64,000 bases of DNA, from positions 5,601,501 through 5,665,500 of the forward strand of contig OZ005699.1 in assembly GCA_963930775.1 (NCBI GenBank), in the 5' to 3' direction. Positions 10,542 through 20,729 of the stretch are shown here, in pieces (the stretch's first letter is position 1; each line of letters begins with the position of its first letter). Made by a program: the position numbers and the translations under genes. A model generated the notes under the pieces. It was not told the DNA's origin, made no database searches, and saw only the letters and a program-made list of their open reading frames with translations. The stretch is from Cliona cf. orientalis (lineage: Eukaryota > Porifera > Demospongiae > Clionaida > Clionaidae).

Positions 10542-11720
10542 CTACTCAATCATGCTTTTGTAATTTATGTGAAAATTAATACAGCTGCACACATGTTTAC
10601 AAATATTGTAGCTCAAAGTCTCATTAGCCACTACACTACTGTACATAAATCTCAAGCAGTTCAATTGGAGTATCTTCATTATCTGTGGCTTCATCAGCAC
10701 AAATATACTCACTTCAATTAGATCAGTTGTTGGGGCAGGAAGCTGTACACTGAACCATGGGGGAGAGTTGATACCAGTGCAGCAGGTACCTTCACATTCT
10801 TTGCCATCCCACAGTGGATCATCAGAGTACAGCTTATTCATAAAACTGTTGTCTGGATTGCCAGATTCACAGTAATAATTGTCACCAATAGATGATGGAG
10901 GATCAGGGCTATTAGTGGTAGAACAGGGACACTTTAAAGCTGCCATCAATACAGCCGAGTATGTGGAAGGCTTATTGGCTATCAAGTTGCAAGTCCAGAT
11001 GCTTTTGCCCAGCTTCATAGTGAACAAATAAATTTTGACGGTGTTAACATCACAAGTGGAGCAAAACGTGATCACGTTTGGAGCTATGTTGCAGGCCTGA
11101 ATGAGATGCAGCAGCAGTTGACTTGTCGAATAGTATCTTGTTGCACAGCTTCCAGTCGAGGTAATTGGTCTTCCACAAGCCCGTACTCCATCAATGTTGT
11201 ACTCCCTCCAGACTGATGGACACTGCTGTGAAGGATCACTCATGTTGAGATGGGTAACTTGTTGCCACAGTCCTGGTCCACAGTTTGACTGGGGCTCCAT
11301 GTCAGTATTCTGTTGTATCAGTGATCGTAGGTCATTTATTTTAGTGTCTACTTGGAGCAATATTTGTGATATGTTATTGCAAGTTGCAGTAGGTAGTGTT
11401 TGTGTTGCTGTTGCGTCACTGTCAGGTTCACTCTGTTGGCTTTGAACTGTTGACTGTTCAGCTCTCGGTTGATTATAGGCGGCCACAGACAATGCTAGTG
11501 ATGCAATAGCGATTATGAGAAGTATTACCATCATAATAATTATCACCATAAGAAGTATTTTGCTTGGTGCTCCATTTGAATAACCTTGTTTATGAACCTC
11601 TTCATTTCTCTTGGTCTCATGGTTGTTATTAATCCTAGTTGAGATCGTTGCGAGTGTTGAGTATGTCACATTGCTATTGCCCTGTGAGTGGTTTAGGGCA
11701 TCGTATGTAGCATTATCCAT
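10542..11720 (-). CDS. R6: rearranged, chimeric receptor copy with internal inversion and shifted C-terminus
   Basis: Open for 392 residues from MDNATYDAL (the start matched to other MDN members; an alternative ATG lies 21 bp upstream). The tail carries YDAL and YSTL with tyrosines at 6 and 20, a canonical YxxL-x10-YxxL spacing. The transmembrane helix is at about 55-80. The stalk end and the start of the ectodomain (QNTDMEPQSNCGPGLW) are R5-like, so the gene is a mosaic. Residues about 201-261 are read from a segment inverted relative to all paralogues, replacing the VCGRVIGYQ to WSYVAG part with unrelated sequence. After IEVSI a TA duplication near 10,704 shifts the frame, so the family C-terminus (ELLEIYVQ, whose stop would lie near 10,640) is replaced by an unrelated tail. 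Probably non-functional as a classical family member, although the reading frame is uninterrupted. Confidence 0.7.
   Translation of the reverse strand: MDNATYDALNHSQGNSNVTYSTLATISTRINNNHETKRNEEVHKQGYSNGAPSKILLMVIIIMMVILLIIAIASLALSVAAYNQPRAEQSTVQSQQSEPDSDATATQTLPTATCNNISQILLQVDTKINDLRSLIQQNTDMEPQSNCGPGLWQQVTHLNMSDPSQQCPSVWREYNIDGVRACGRPITSTGSCATRYYSTSQLLLHLIQACNIAPNVITFCSTCDVNTVKIYLFTMKLGKSIWTCNLIANKPSTYSAVLMAALKCPCSTTNSPDPPSSIGDNYYCESGNPDNSFMNKLYSDDPLWDGKECEGTCCTGINSPPWFSVQLPAPTTDLIEVSIFVLMKPQIMKILQLNCLRFMYSSVVANETLSYNICKHVCSCINFHINYKSMIE
10938..11120 (+). other. Inverted ectodomain segment inside R6
   Basis: On the plus strand this stretch reads QYSRVCGRLIGYQVASPDAF, then INFDGVNITSGAKRDHVWSY, then VAGLNE. 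This is the central part of the family ectodomain, while the surrounding gene is on the minus strand. The ends carry short complementary runs (agctgc near 10,938; gcagca near 11,110). Confidence 0.9.
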
Positions 11721-12106
11721 GGCTGCGTTATCTCCACTCACTTGAATTGTCCAATGGTTCCTTTGATCTATGAGTTATATGTAACTAAATCTACTGGTCC
11801 AGCCTTAAGCATATCCTGATAATACTATTGTTATCATTATTGTGATTTCTAATGCATCTACGAAGTTATTGTGCTGTTATCATTATCATTGATTTGTGGA
11901 CGTCATGTGATATTCACGTGACAAATGACATGCCACGCTTCTCAGTGTTTGATGAATTACAGTGAGCGTTGAGAGTGTTGTATCTGGTTGAATTGGGTGT
12001 GTAGCGACTATCTAGTGTGCCAATAGACTAAGGGGTATTGATTGGAACGAATTCTGAATTATTTACACACACACACACACACACACACAAACAAACCGAC
12101 TACTGT
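11721..12106. other. Upstream region of R6 with (CA)n microsatellite
   Basis: Non-coding; a CA microsatellite runs from about 12,064 to 12,089. No clear TATA element was identified. Confidence 0.5.
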
Positions 12107-12420
12107 AACCCTCGTGCGCATGCGCCAAGCGTTAATAAAGCTAGCCTTGTACTATATATAGTATGCACACTGCGTGCCATGCCGCAACCAGCCTGACGCT
12201 TGGAAGCTGTATGGCACTATCGAGTTCATCTCCTGTGATTAAAGCATTGAAACTTGTCACTATCGAGATCGAGAGTCAATCTCAGACTCCATCTGAGGCG
12301 CCGGCATCAATGTTGGCTTGTAGACTGTGCACGCACTATATTGACGACCATTACCATAATATTATACACCATGAGCTACTGGGGATGTGGTCAAGTTTTC
12401 ATCACTAATGTTAGATCATC
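12107..12420. repeat. Interspersed repeat, copy 1 of 3 (with 46.5 and 47.0 kb)
   Basis: This region contains ctatatatagtatgcacac, gccatgccgc, gagactcagactccatct-type and cactatattgacgacc blocks, in the same order as at 46,500-46,800 and 46,990-47,290. The left edge has accctcgtgcgcatgcgcc, a motif shared with the GCGCATGCGC repeat family. No protein is recognisable. Confidence 0.6.
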
Positions 12421-12626
12421 CCCTGCAAGTTGAGCAATGTGGTATGACCCATGAGCCCGTTCTCTAAGACTGTAGTATACAAATACAACAATAATAGTGG
12501 TATATACCCTAGTTGATTGAATACAATGCATGATCCAATTTAATGTAAGAAATTAGTATTTCAAGAATTATTTTTTCCATGCATTTATTAGATTAATATG
12601 GTATATTGAAATACAAGCAGGGGGGC

Positions 12627-12884
12627 TCACTTCGCTTGCCCCCTGCTGCATTGTGATTGTTGTATGCATTTAGGACACACAAAAGTAGGGGATAGCAAGT
12701 ATAACTGCACGTGTATAGCTATAGAGTGGAATTGCTTGTAATGAGGCCCACAGTTGCATACATACATGTACTTGTGCTCTTTGCTGTACTCATTTCTCTG
12801 AAAATTTGTTGAAATTGTTGTTGAGTATGTTTCATTGCTATTGCTTAGTGAGTGGTTTAAGACATCATATGATGCATTGTCCAT
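12627..12884 (-). pseudogene. psi-R7: isolated N-terminal fragment of a receptor
   Basis: An 85-codon frame begins MDNASYDVLNHSLSNSNETY, almost the same as the R6 tail, with YDVL and a second tyrosine 14 residues later (YSTT). Homology ends after about 35 codons; no transmembrane helix or ectodomain follows. It is a truncated duplicate. A short hairpin with gcaggggg/ccccctgc lies at 12,617-12,652. Confidence 0.7.
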
Positions 12885-14439
12885 GGCTCCACTGCTGCAG
12901 CTGACTATTATAAGAACTATTAGTTTGGATATTTCTAAAAATTAATACCCTTTGTTGATGCGGCCTGAATCCATGGTGTAATAGAATTTAAGCGGATTAT
13001 TAAGTATTTTATGTAATGTTATGTATTGTGGTATAATGATGCTTTCTCCATGCATATTATTTTGTATGATATTTGGCTACTATATGAGTACGGTAGTTCA
13101 GTAGCCCATCCGGCTTGGAAGAACCTATAAGGGTTTCGGGGCAACTACTATATATAGCCAGAAATTTATCTTCACAATATTTCTTTACAATAAGCATAAT
13201 ATTATGTACAAAATTGGTTGAGCTACGCCCATCAAATAATCGCACACGCACATAGCATGAGAACTATTCGGCGATAGCATGTTTACTTCATTAAGCCAGA
13301 GCTAGATACTCTGTGCTGGGAGAAATTGAAGGGCAGAGAAATTCAAGGAAAGTAGCAGCAATACTTGCAGTGCGCCCAGTAAATATAAATGCCACTACGG
13401 TGTTAAAATTTAAATTTTTGATCAATTTTTAGTATTCTATTTTTAATATTTTACCATACAGAAGCTGGAGAAAATAATTAATTGCTAAACATTTTTATCA
13501 AAACAAAGATCCTTAGTGGAGTGCTTTACGTAGTATACTTTGCCTTTGACTGGTAGGTATGCCTTTAGCAAGATATTTGTACTACAATGATCAGTTCAGT
13601 TCCTGAAGTGTTTGTAATTGATTCAGTGCAACCTTGTATTGTTCCGGTAAGCTACATGTTTACCACATATCCCTAGCTTGTGTTATGGATGATGTCTTGA
13701 TTTTGCAATTATAATGTATAGATGATGTGTCTCAAGTAACCTAGATTTTTCTTGTTGTAACTATAATATTTTTCAGTAACTTTGCACACTTTTGATATTC
13801 TCACCTGACAGAATTCTTTGTGAGCATGCCACAGAATAGATAGATTATAGTTACTTCCTGCTATGTAAGTACCCAAGAGCACTTGTGTTGATGGATAGGA
13901 ATATGGTGTAAGTAGCTTCTGTGCTTAAAACAACTATCTTGTGTTGAAATGCGCTAGCTAGCAGCAATTGAGATCGAATTGCTATCACGATCACGATTGT
14001 ACTCTACCCAATAATATTTGCGGCACAGTTTGGCACGTGGTAAGCGTTCGGTACACTGGATCTGGCAGGCGCTCAGGCAGTGAAACACTGGAAAATATGA
14101 TCGTGCCCATGCATGATTCTTACTTGGGACACTAAATACGGTAGTATACATTAAAACTGCATGGACCTAGGTGTTGTTTGATCTGAATATCCTCTATAGC
14201 AAAAATGGAAGCATAACTAAAATATAAACAGTTATAGCCTACTTTTGTGCATGTGGATGGCTTTAATCTGGGGTGGCAGTTTTTGATATACCAGTGTAAT
14301 CTAATTAGCTCATGAAAACCCATATTCTCAATACAATGTTGTCAATGAGTATATTAATTGTCAGTAAGTCGTTATTCGCTGGATATGATATTATTAGCTT
14401 TCATTATGAGTGTGAGATATTGAGTGAGATATTTAGTTA
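12885..14439. other. Spacer without recognisable genes
   Basis: AT-rich, with no coding similarity seen on either strand; short open frames in it show no domain or codon regularity. Confidence 0.4.
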
Positions 14440-14641
14440 CCGTATAGTGCCTTAATTTCGCAGAACTTAAATTTCGCGGATAGCTCTCTACGAAGTTTTT
14501 GTTGAATAAATCTCGCGGTTCCGGCCTGGCGCGCGTTCGTGGGCATTGGAAATTTTCGTTGAATAATTTTCGCGGAAGCCGTTGTATCTGCGAAAACAGC
14601 AAAAAATTAATTAAGTCCCACGAAATTTAAGTGCTATACGG
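14440..14641. mobile_element. TA-flanked foldback MITE, family CCGTATAGTG
   Basis: The ends CCGTATAGTGCCTTAATTTCG and CGAAATTTAAGTGCTATACGG are imperfect inverted repeats flanked by TA (14,438-14,439 and 14,642-14,643). Internal TTTCGCGG/CCGCGAAA-like repeats are present. It is non-coding and seen once here. Confidence 0.8.
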
Positions 14642-14990
14642 TATGCACAAATGCCGATGAAGGCATACGAATTGAAATGTTCTACATTGTTACATGCAAT
14701 TATTGTTTATTCACTCTCTATACATTTAGATGCTTGCATCAAGCAAGTAGAAATTGCATGCATTTTATGTTTGCCAGCCAGTAGGAACCATGTATACAAA
14801 CAACATATAATACTTAATCTTCATCTACGTGTTCAACCATAATTGTGCATGATCAAAATGTTTTCCCAGTATCTAACTACTAAGCTTTGAATAATCTGAA
14901 GTGTCAAACAAACTTAGTCTAAAATCTAAGTATATTCTATGAATGTCTCGAATCCATTTCAATATAAACTCTCATAATATTATAGGAAAG
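14642..14990. other. 3' flank of the histidine-rich repeat gene
   Basis: A minus-strand AATAAA (14,706-14,711) lies about 280 bp past the stop and could be the polyadenylation signal. Nothing else was recognised. Confidence 0.3.
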
Positions 14991-16061
14991 TTAGATACCA
15001 TCATCGTTATCTTCATTTTGAGCTGCGGCTTTGAGCTGATTAAGCAACGATTCGACTTTGGCTACAGCTTTCTTCCAGTGAAAATGAATGTGGAAATGAT
15101 GCTGTGCCTTTGCTCCATTATCACCTTCATCATTATCATCTTGAGCTGCAGCTTTGAGCTGATTGAGCCCATCATTGTCATTATCACCTTCTTCTTGAGC
15201 TGCGGCTTTGAGCTGATTAAGCAACGATTCGACTTTGGCTACAGCTTTCTTCCAGTGAAAATGAATGTGGAAATGATGCTGTGCCTTTGCTCCATTATCA
15301 CCTTCATCATTATCATCTTGAGCTGCAGCTTTGAGCTGATTGAGCCCATCATTGTCATTATCACCTTCTTCTTGAGCTGCGGCTTTGAGCTGACTAAGCA
15401 AAGATTCAACTTTGGCTACAGCTTTCTTCCAGTGAAAGTGAAAGTGGAAATGGTGCTGTGCCTTTGCTCCATTATCATCTTCGTCTCCATCTTGAGCTGC
15501 GGCTTTAAGCTGATTGAGGACGGATTCGACTTTGGCTATGGCTTTTTTCCAGTGAAAGTGAATGTGGAAATGGTGCTGTGCCTTTGCTCCCTCGCTATCT
15601 TCTTCATCATCTTGAGCTGCGGCTTTGAGCTGATTGAGCAAAGATTCAAGCTGGGCTTCGGCTTTCTTCCAGTGAAAGTGAAAGTGGAAATGGTGCTGTG
15701 CCTTTGCTCCCTCGCTATCTTCTTCTTCATCATCTTGAGCTGCGGCTTTGAGCTGATTGAGCAAAGATTCAAGCTGGGCTTCGGCTTTCTTCCAGTGAAA
15801 GTGAAAGTGGAAATGGTGCTGTGCCTTTGCTCCGTCGCTTTCTTCATCTTCCTCTTGAGCTGCAGCTTTGAGCAGATTGACCAGGTCATTGTCATTGTCA
15901 TAATCTTCATCCTGCATTTCAGCTTCTAGAAAGTTGAGCAACGATTGATCTTTGTCACCACCCTGATCATCATCCTGCTGCACTGCTGCTCTTTCAATAG
16001 CTGCTGCATGTGTGGTGCAGAAAAGTGTACAAGCCATAAACACAAGGATGAGAAGCTTCAT
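14991..16061 (-). CDS. Secreted histidine/aromatic repeat protein with acidic linkers
   Basis: 356 residues. Residues 1-19 form a strong signal peptide (MKLLILVFMACTLFCTTHA), then an acidic N-terminal region. Six repeats follow, with His units at 82-89, 123-130, 163-170, 203-210, 262-269 and 321-328. Each unit is HHFHFHFHWKK or HHFHIHFHWKK (five His alternating with Phe/Ile, then Trp-Lys-Lys). After it comes an amphipathic helix (A-AKVESLLNQLKAAAQ type) and an acidic linker (DDEEEDSEGA type). Spacing is 40-41 residues for the first units and 59 for the last two, which have an extra LNQLKAAAQ block and are near-identical in DNA (177-bp period). There are no cysteines after the signal peptide. 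I do not recognise a family. Plausible roles are metal (Zn/Cu/Ni) binding, a structural or adhesive protein, or a polypeptide precursor; none is shown. The long open frame antisense to it is a by-product of the repeat. Confidence 0.85.
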   Translation of the reverse strand: MKLLILVFMACTLFCTTHAAAIERAAVQQDDDQGGDKDQSLLNFLEAEMQDEDYDNDNDLVNLLKAAAQEEDEESDGAKAQHHFHFHFHWKKAEAQLESLLNQLKAAAQDDEEEDSEGAKAQHHFHFHFHWKKAEAQLESLLNQLKAAAQDDEEDSEGAKAQHHFHIHFHWKKAIAKVESVLNQLKAAAQDGDEDDNGAKAQHHFHFHFHWKKAVAKVESLLSQLKAAAQEEGDNDNDGLNQLKAAAQDDNDEGDNGAKAQHHFHIHFHWKKAVAKVESLLNQLKAAAQEEGDNDNDGLNQLKAAAQDDNDEGDNGAKAQHHFHIHFHWKKAVAKVESLLNQLKAAAQNEDNDDGI

Positions 16062-16151
16062 CTTTTTGATGTAGCGTGCTTTTAGTCGTTTCTTGGATGC
16101 TTGTGGACGAAGTGAAGTCAGGATAAAATCACCAACTATCTAGCTGTTCCT

Positions 16152-16161
16152 CCTTTTATAA
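16152..16161 (-). promoter_or_regulatory. TATA box of the histidine-rich repeat gene
   Basis: On the minus strand this reads TTATAAAAGG, about 91 bp upstream of the ATG at 16,061. The spacing would give a 5' UTR of roughly 60 bases. Confidence 0.6.
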
Positions 16162-16794
16162 AGAATTCAGTTTGCCACATTGCCGAAAGCCCACATAATT
16201 TTTCCACCATAGCATCTAGGGTGCAGTAGTAGTATAGAATAAGGTATCAAACAAGACAGTGACCTGCAGTGATTCTTGAAGAACTCATGAAACATGTACC
16301 TGACCTTGTACAAAGGTTCAGTTCCTGATGTAGTAAGAAATGCCTTAGGCTATTGATTTTATAGTACCATACTGTAAAGCTTGAACTTGGTGTAGGGGTT
16401 AAGGATAAGTGGATTCAGTTGTCATGATCATTATACTTTCACGCTCATATTTAATATATATCGCTGCATTATGAATGAACATGATATTACTTTATTATTA
16501 TCAAGCAACCATTGCAATAATGGGCGATTTCATTGTAATAATAATTATCATTGCATACTGAGGAATTACTCAAATGTTTGAGTTGTTGAATGTTAGCCAC
16601 ATCCACCAATAAAACACATGCGTGTAGTGCGTGAAGTAGTTGAGGGTGTGATTAATTTCATTTAATACGCTTGGGCCGGATAATTAGTACAGGACCAATT
16701 AAAATGACTAAGAACTGTTGGATTGGATATTTCTTAAATATCCTTTGCTAGTGGATCATTTGAGTATAGAGTAGTTTACGTATATATCCTTTAT
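16162..16794. other. Spacer upstream of the histidine-rich gene
   Basis: No gene or repeat was recognised beyond the TATA element at its left edge. Confidence 0.35.
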
Positions 16795-17095
16795 TTAAAT
16801 TACCAGATTCACAATAGTAGTGGTTTGCTGATGTATGGTGGAGGTTGCATCTGGGCTCCCAAGCTGACACACTCTGCTGTATTGGCAACCAGTAGAGGAT
16901 ATCGTAGCTAAGCAATTCTCAGCAGGGGAGGTCTAGTCTCGAGTCATAACTGTCATAGATATTCTATTCTTTAAATTTTGACTTAGTGGTAACTCAGCAT
17001 GGAAAATATGATAGCTGTGAGAACAATCGCCACTAGTATAACGCATAGCAATATCAGATGTTTTTCATCTTGGTGAGGTCTCCTCTTAGGTTGTC
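16795..17095 (-). pseudogene. psi-R8: highly decayed receptor remnant
   Basis: Short minus-strand matches to the family remain: the CESGN region (taccagattcacaatagtag, 16,800-16,819), the VCGR/YQY region near 16,865-16,890, and a transmembrane-like block near 17,000-17,075. Large parts are missing and no frame is open. Confidence 0.5.
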
Positions 17096-17109
17096 CTGTC
17101 ATTAACCCT

Positions 17110-17330
17110 CGCTGGAAAGTGTAGGCGGAAGGTTACTGCAATTGTTTAACGATTTTTGTCCGTCCGTCCGTCCTCCTGTGCTAAATGGTAAGGGTCATCT
17201 GAGAGAAAGTACGCATTTGAGGTATATGTGGTATAAACGAATAGTGATGATGTTAAGTCCTACCCAGTGGCATAGTATAGTGTACAGCTGTTGCTACAGT
17301 GGCCAAGAGAACACCCCATACATTTACAAC
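17110..17330. repeat. Interspersed repeat copy matching both flanks of the BEL element
   Basis: The segment 17,120-17,190 (ggttactgcaattg, tgtccgtccgtc) matches 56,808-56,884, and 17,189-17,290 (gtaagggtcatctgagag) matches 63,699-63,790. It is therefore an uninterrupted relative of the site where the retrotransposon landed. Confidence 0.75.
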
Positions 17331-17338
17331 TGTATCAC

Positions 17339-17540
17339 TGTAAGCGATTTGAATCCGTAAGCGATTCAACCCTAAGCGATTTGATCTCAACAGTACGTGA
17401 TTCGACCCCCAATCGTAAGCAATTCGATCTCAACTGTATGCGATTCCACCTCAACCGTAAGCAATTCGATCTTAACTATATGCTATTTGATCTCACCAGC
17501 TGTAAGCGATTCAACAGTAAGTGATTTGATCTCACTGAAC
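17339..17540. repeat. Minisatellite of gtaagcgattcgatctcaa-like units
   Basis: About nine degenerate units of roughly 20 bp (gtaagcgatttgaatcc, gtaagcaattcgatctcaac, gtaagtgatttgatctcac). Short open frames across it merely reflect the repeat. Confidence 0.75.
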
Positions 17541-17995
17541 TGCATTAGGAATTATTCTTGGATGCAATCAGTCTTTGATCTATCGTCCTGGTGTGACTTG
17601 ATGTGTGGAAGGAAGCCAAGAGTAGCTAAACCAGGCTATACTCTACGATTCTCTCTCATTTATATAAGTGCATATGACTTGTGACCAACCTCATGGACCT
17701 AATGTTGTATGTGTAGTCCGCTCTATGTATGCTTGTATTTATACACTATTATAAGTATAGTCACTGCTACATTTGTATAAAGCAAGTTGGATGTCGTCAT
17801 ATTCATAATGGTCCTTCTTATATATTAGGTCAGATATAGCCATGGATTAGGCTCATGGCTATACACCCTGTTTTACCTTACATCCTGGCTTAGGCTAAGG
17901 TGCTTAGGGAATGGATCATGTTTACACATAGTGTCATTAATCCAGCTTATGTAAGTGCCTAATACCAGCTAGCTTGAAGCATATGATATTGCATA
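17541..17995. other. Spacer, nothing recognised
   Basis: No supported gene, repeat or regulatory element. Confidence 0.3.
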
Positions 17996-18213
17996 CCGTA
18001 TAGCCGGAAATATTGGCAGGCATTAAATTTGGCGGTTGAGCCCAAAATCGCTATTGAAAGAATATTGGCTGATTTAAATTTGGCGGTTCGGTACGGGATC
18101 GCCATACATATATATGTGAGTAGGAAATTTTGGCGGATTTTAATTTGGCGGTTGTAATAATAGACCGCCAAACCGCCAAATTTAATTCCCCGCCAAATTT
18201 CCCGGCTATATGG
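17996..18213. mobile_element. TA-flanked foldback MITE, family CCGTATAGCCGG
   Basis: The ends CCGTATAGCCGGAAATATTGG and CCAAATTTCCCGGCTATATGG are inverted repeats with TA on both sides. The interior repeats the motif AATTTGGCGGTT and its complement several times. There is no coding. Confidence 0.8.
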
Positions 18214-18716
18214 TATATACTGTTTGCATAGCTGCATAACCTAATTTAAAATAATACGTTTGAATGTGATCTTTACTTCTCTATGCAGTTCAATCTTGTA
18301 GAATCCGTACAAGTTGTGAGTTTTAATTAGTGAAAACACAATGTCATGAGTAGAGTATTACTCTGAGGAACTAGAGTAGGATGTACACACATGCATGCAT
18401 GTGCTACTATGAGCTTCCTGTTAAAGGCTTAGCTCATGCATTATAACATAGTCGTGTTGAAGGCCATGTTCTACAAGCTCTTTACTCTATTACTATTTGG
18501 ACTTTGAACCAGTAAGTCTCATGTTAGATAGTTTATTTCTTTTCGTGCAATGTATGTGTTGTACTGGATCCTTGAACAAAGGATATTAACAAACTTTTAA
18601 GTAATGCTGCATGGAAGCTTCTCGTACTAGCTATAATGTCCCATTCCATATAGCTATATACCACTATCAAGGGGTCAATGTAACCGATATCATATCCAAG
18701 TGGTGCCACAATCATG

Positions 18717-19357
18717 AACTAGAGCTCTGTAGAGCACATACCCCGCGCGCACATTGTGCAATCTATAGATTTACTTTTGGTGCATGGCTATAATTTTGTA
18801 AACTTTAGAGAAATAGATATGCTGCTTAGCCTACTGGGGGTTCCGGTGACACTTGAAAAGCGCTCTCTGCACCCAGACCTAGCCCAGACTAGGAAGATAT
18901 AAATTTCTACCTATATTTTTTGTAACAATAGTAGTATAGCTGTCTTACATTATGATTGGTTCCATTATGCTTGGTTCCAGATTTCAGTCCTATAGACATC
19001 ACGAGCATTATTTAGAACATCGACGATCTTTACCAGTCATATACTTGGCCACTTAGTTGTGTGCATGAGCAGAAAGCACAATGGTATGCATATGTATTGA
19101 TGGGCACTGTTGATAGGCGTGGCTACGGTGGCCAACAAAAAGGCACTATTTGTGACGCTCGTGGACCGTATAGCTACATCCCTCGATTTGACGCATACTA
19201 AAGCCAGTTTTTCGCCAAATTCGATTGATTCGTTGTGATTACGAGTTGCTTAGATGCCTATATCTTGAGATATGGCGATTTTTGTGCGAACGACAACGAC
19301 AACGACAACAACGATACGACTGATTACTTTACCCCCTTGCGCATGCATGCGGGGTAA
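18717..19357. repeat. GCGCATGCGC interspersed repeat, forward copy 1
   Basis: It begins aactagagctctgtagagca, then ataccccgcgcgc, and ends cccttgcgcatgcatgcgggg. Internally it has the aacgacaacgacaac tract and caaattcgattgattc block. Further copies are at 36,597-37,203 (forward), 39,936-41,216 (reverse array) and 48,535-49,238 (reverse). No protein-coding potential. Confidence 0.7.
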
Positions 19358-19684
19358 TTAGGTTATCATGCATGCCATGGATGCCTCCCTGGGGTACTAT
19401 TTATAGTATTTCCATCAATCATGACTTTGAGATTACATATTATAAGTGAATGGTACAATACTATGAAATTTTCTCCCCACAAGTTTTATAAATATTATCA
19501 TTGAATACAAAATAATTTGTGCTCCAAATTTAGGGTTGTATGTTATTGTAAATACTTCCTAATTAGTGTTGGCGAAGCGTTTAATTGTAACTATGTACTA
19601 TTACAAACACTGTCTGTCACTTTGCTCACGTATTAATGTATAATAGTTATACATGTAGTATGTATACATGGTGCGCACGAGGCA
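19358..19684. other. 3' flank of psi-R9
   Basis: AT-rich and non-coding; nothing recognised. Confidence 0.3.
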
Positions 19685-20665
19685 TCATTGTACGTATATC
19701 TCAACTAGCTCAACCGGAACATCTTCATCATTGGTGCCCTGGTCACAACAAATGCTCACTTCAATTGCATCAGTTGTTTGGAGGAAGTTGTGCACTGAAC
19801 CATGGGGGAGAGTTGGTGCCATTTCCCACAGTGGATCATTAGAGTACAATTAATTTATGCATGAAACGACTGCCTGGATTACCAGATTCACGGTAGTACC
19901 TATTATTGACTGATAATGGAGGACCAGCTACTTGTTCATTATCAGTAAAGCATGGGCACTTACATAGAAGCTGTGAAGAAGAATTTTGATTAGAATTTCA
20001 GCAACATAACTCCAGATGTGGTTATGATTCGCTCCATGAGTTATGTTGATACCATCTAGATTCATGCGATTACTACTGGGAGGATATGGTTGAAAGACAT
20101 CTGGACTTGATAGCCTATTATTCTTCCACACACTCGACTGTACTGTTGATAGGTATTGTACTGTATAACTGCCTGGTGAGTTCTCTGGTCTTCCACAAGC
20201 TCTCACTCCACTTTCAGTGTACTCCCTCCAGACAGATGGACACTGCTGTGAAGTATCACTCATATTAAGATGGATTAGTCGATGCCACAGTCCTGGTCCA
20301 CAAGCCATCTGTGTATGTACGTTCAGATATTGTTTCAGGAATGAGATAGAGGATCTAGAACTTTCAAATTTAGTGTCAAGCTGGCTGATATTCTTGGATA
20401 TATTGCTGTATGCTGAGTTAAATTGTGTTTTTCCTAAATTTGCTATATTCCTGGATATGTTGAGTTGAGCTGCAGCAAGTTACATTTCCACTAATTTCAT
20501 TACTCTCTGGAATATATTGCTAAAGCTGATTCTGTTGCAGTACTTGTATTTTCCAACTTGCTCACCATTTCAGTTTGTTGAGATGCTCCACGAACGAAGG
20601 TTGTCACAGACAGTGCAATCGACAAGACTGAAATTAGCAAAAGTGTCACCATAGAGATTTCTAAT
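19685..20665 (-). pseudogene. psi-R9: degenerate receptor copy lacking the cytoplasmic tail
   Basis: The C-terminus EIYVQ with a stop at 19,685 and most of the ectodomain are recognisable. A 126-codon frame at 19,928-20,308 holds CGPGLWHR, SDTSQQCPSVWREY, RACGRP, GINIT and WSYVA. The CEGTCC segment is deleted, several indels shift the frame, and the stalk region contains stops. The transmembrane region near 20,580-20,660 remains but no MDN-type tail or ATG is present. It is most like R11. Confidence 0.8.
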
Positions 20666-20729
20666 TAATATATTGTTATCTGGCTACATATGCAACTAAG
20701 ATCAATAGTATGGGGAGAAAGTTTGTTGC

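Noticed and set aside
14943-15929. A 328-codon plus-strand open frame with many cysteines antisense to the histidine-rich gene
   Set aside because: It mirrors the repeat of the minus-strand gene, whose period is a multiple of three and so keeps antisense frames open. The minus-strand product has a signal peptide and a regular design, while the antisense has no usable start context or domain.
17339-17540. CRISPR-like array
   Set aside because: Units of about 20 bp are directly adjacent and degenerate, without spacers of uniform length; it is a minisatellite in animal DNA.
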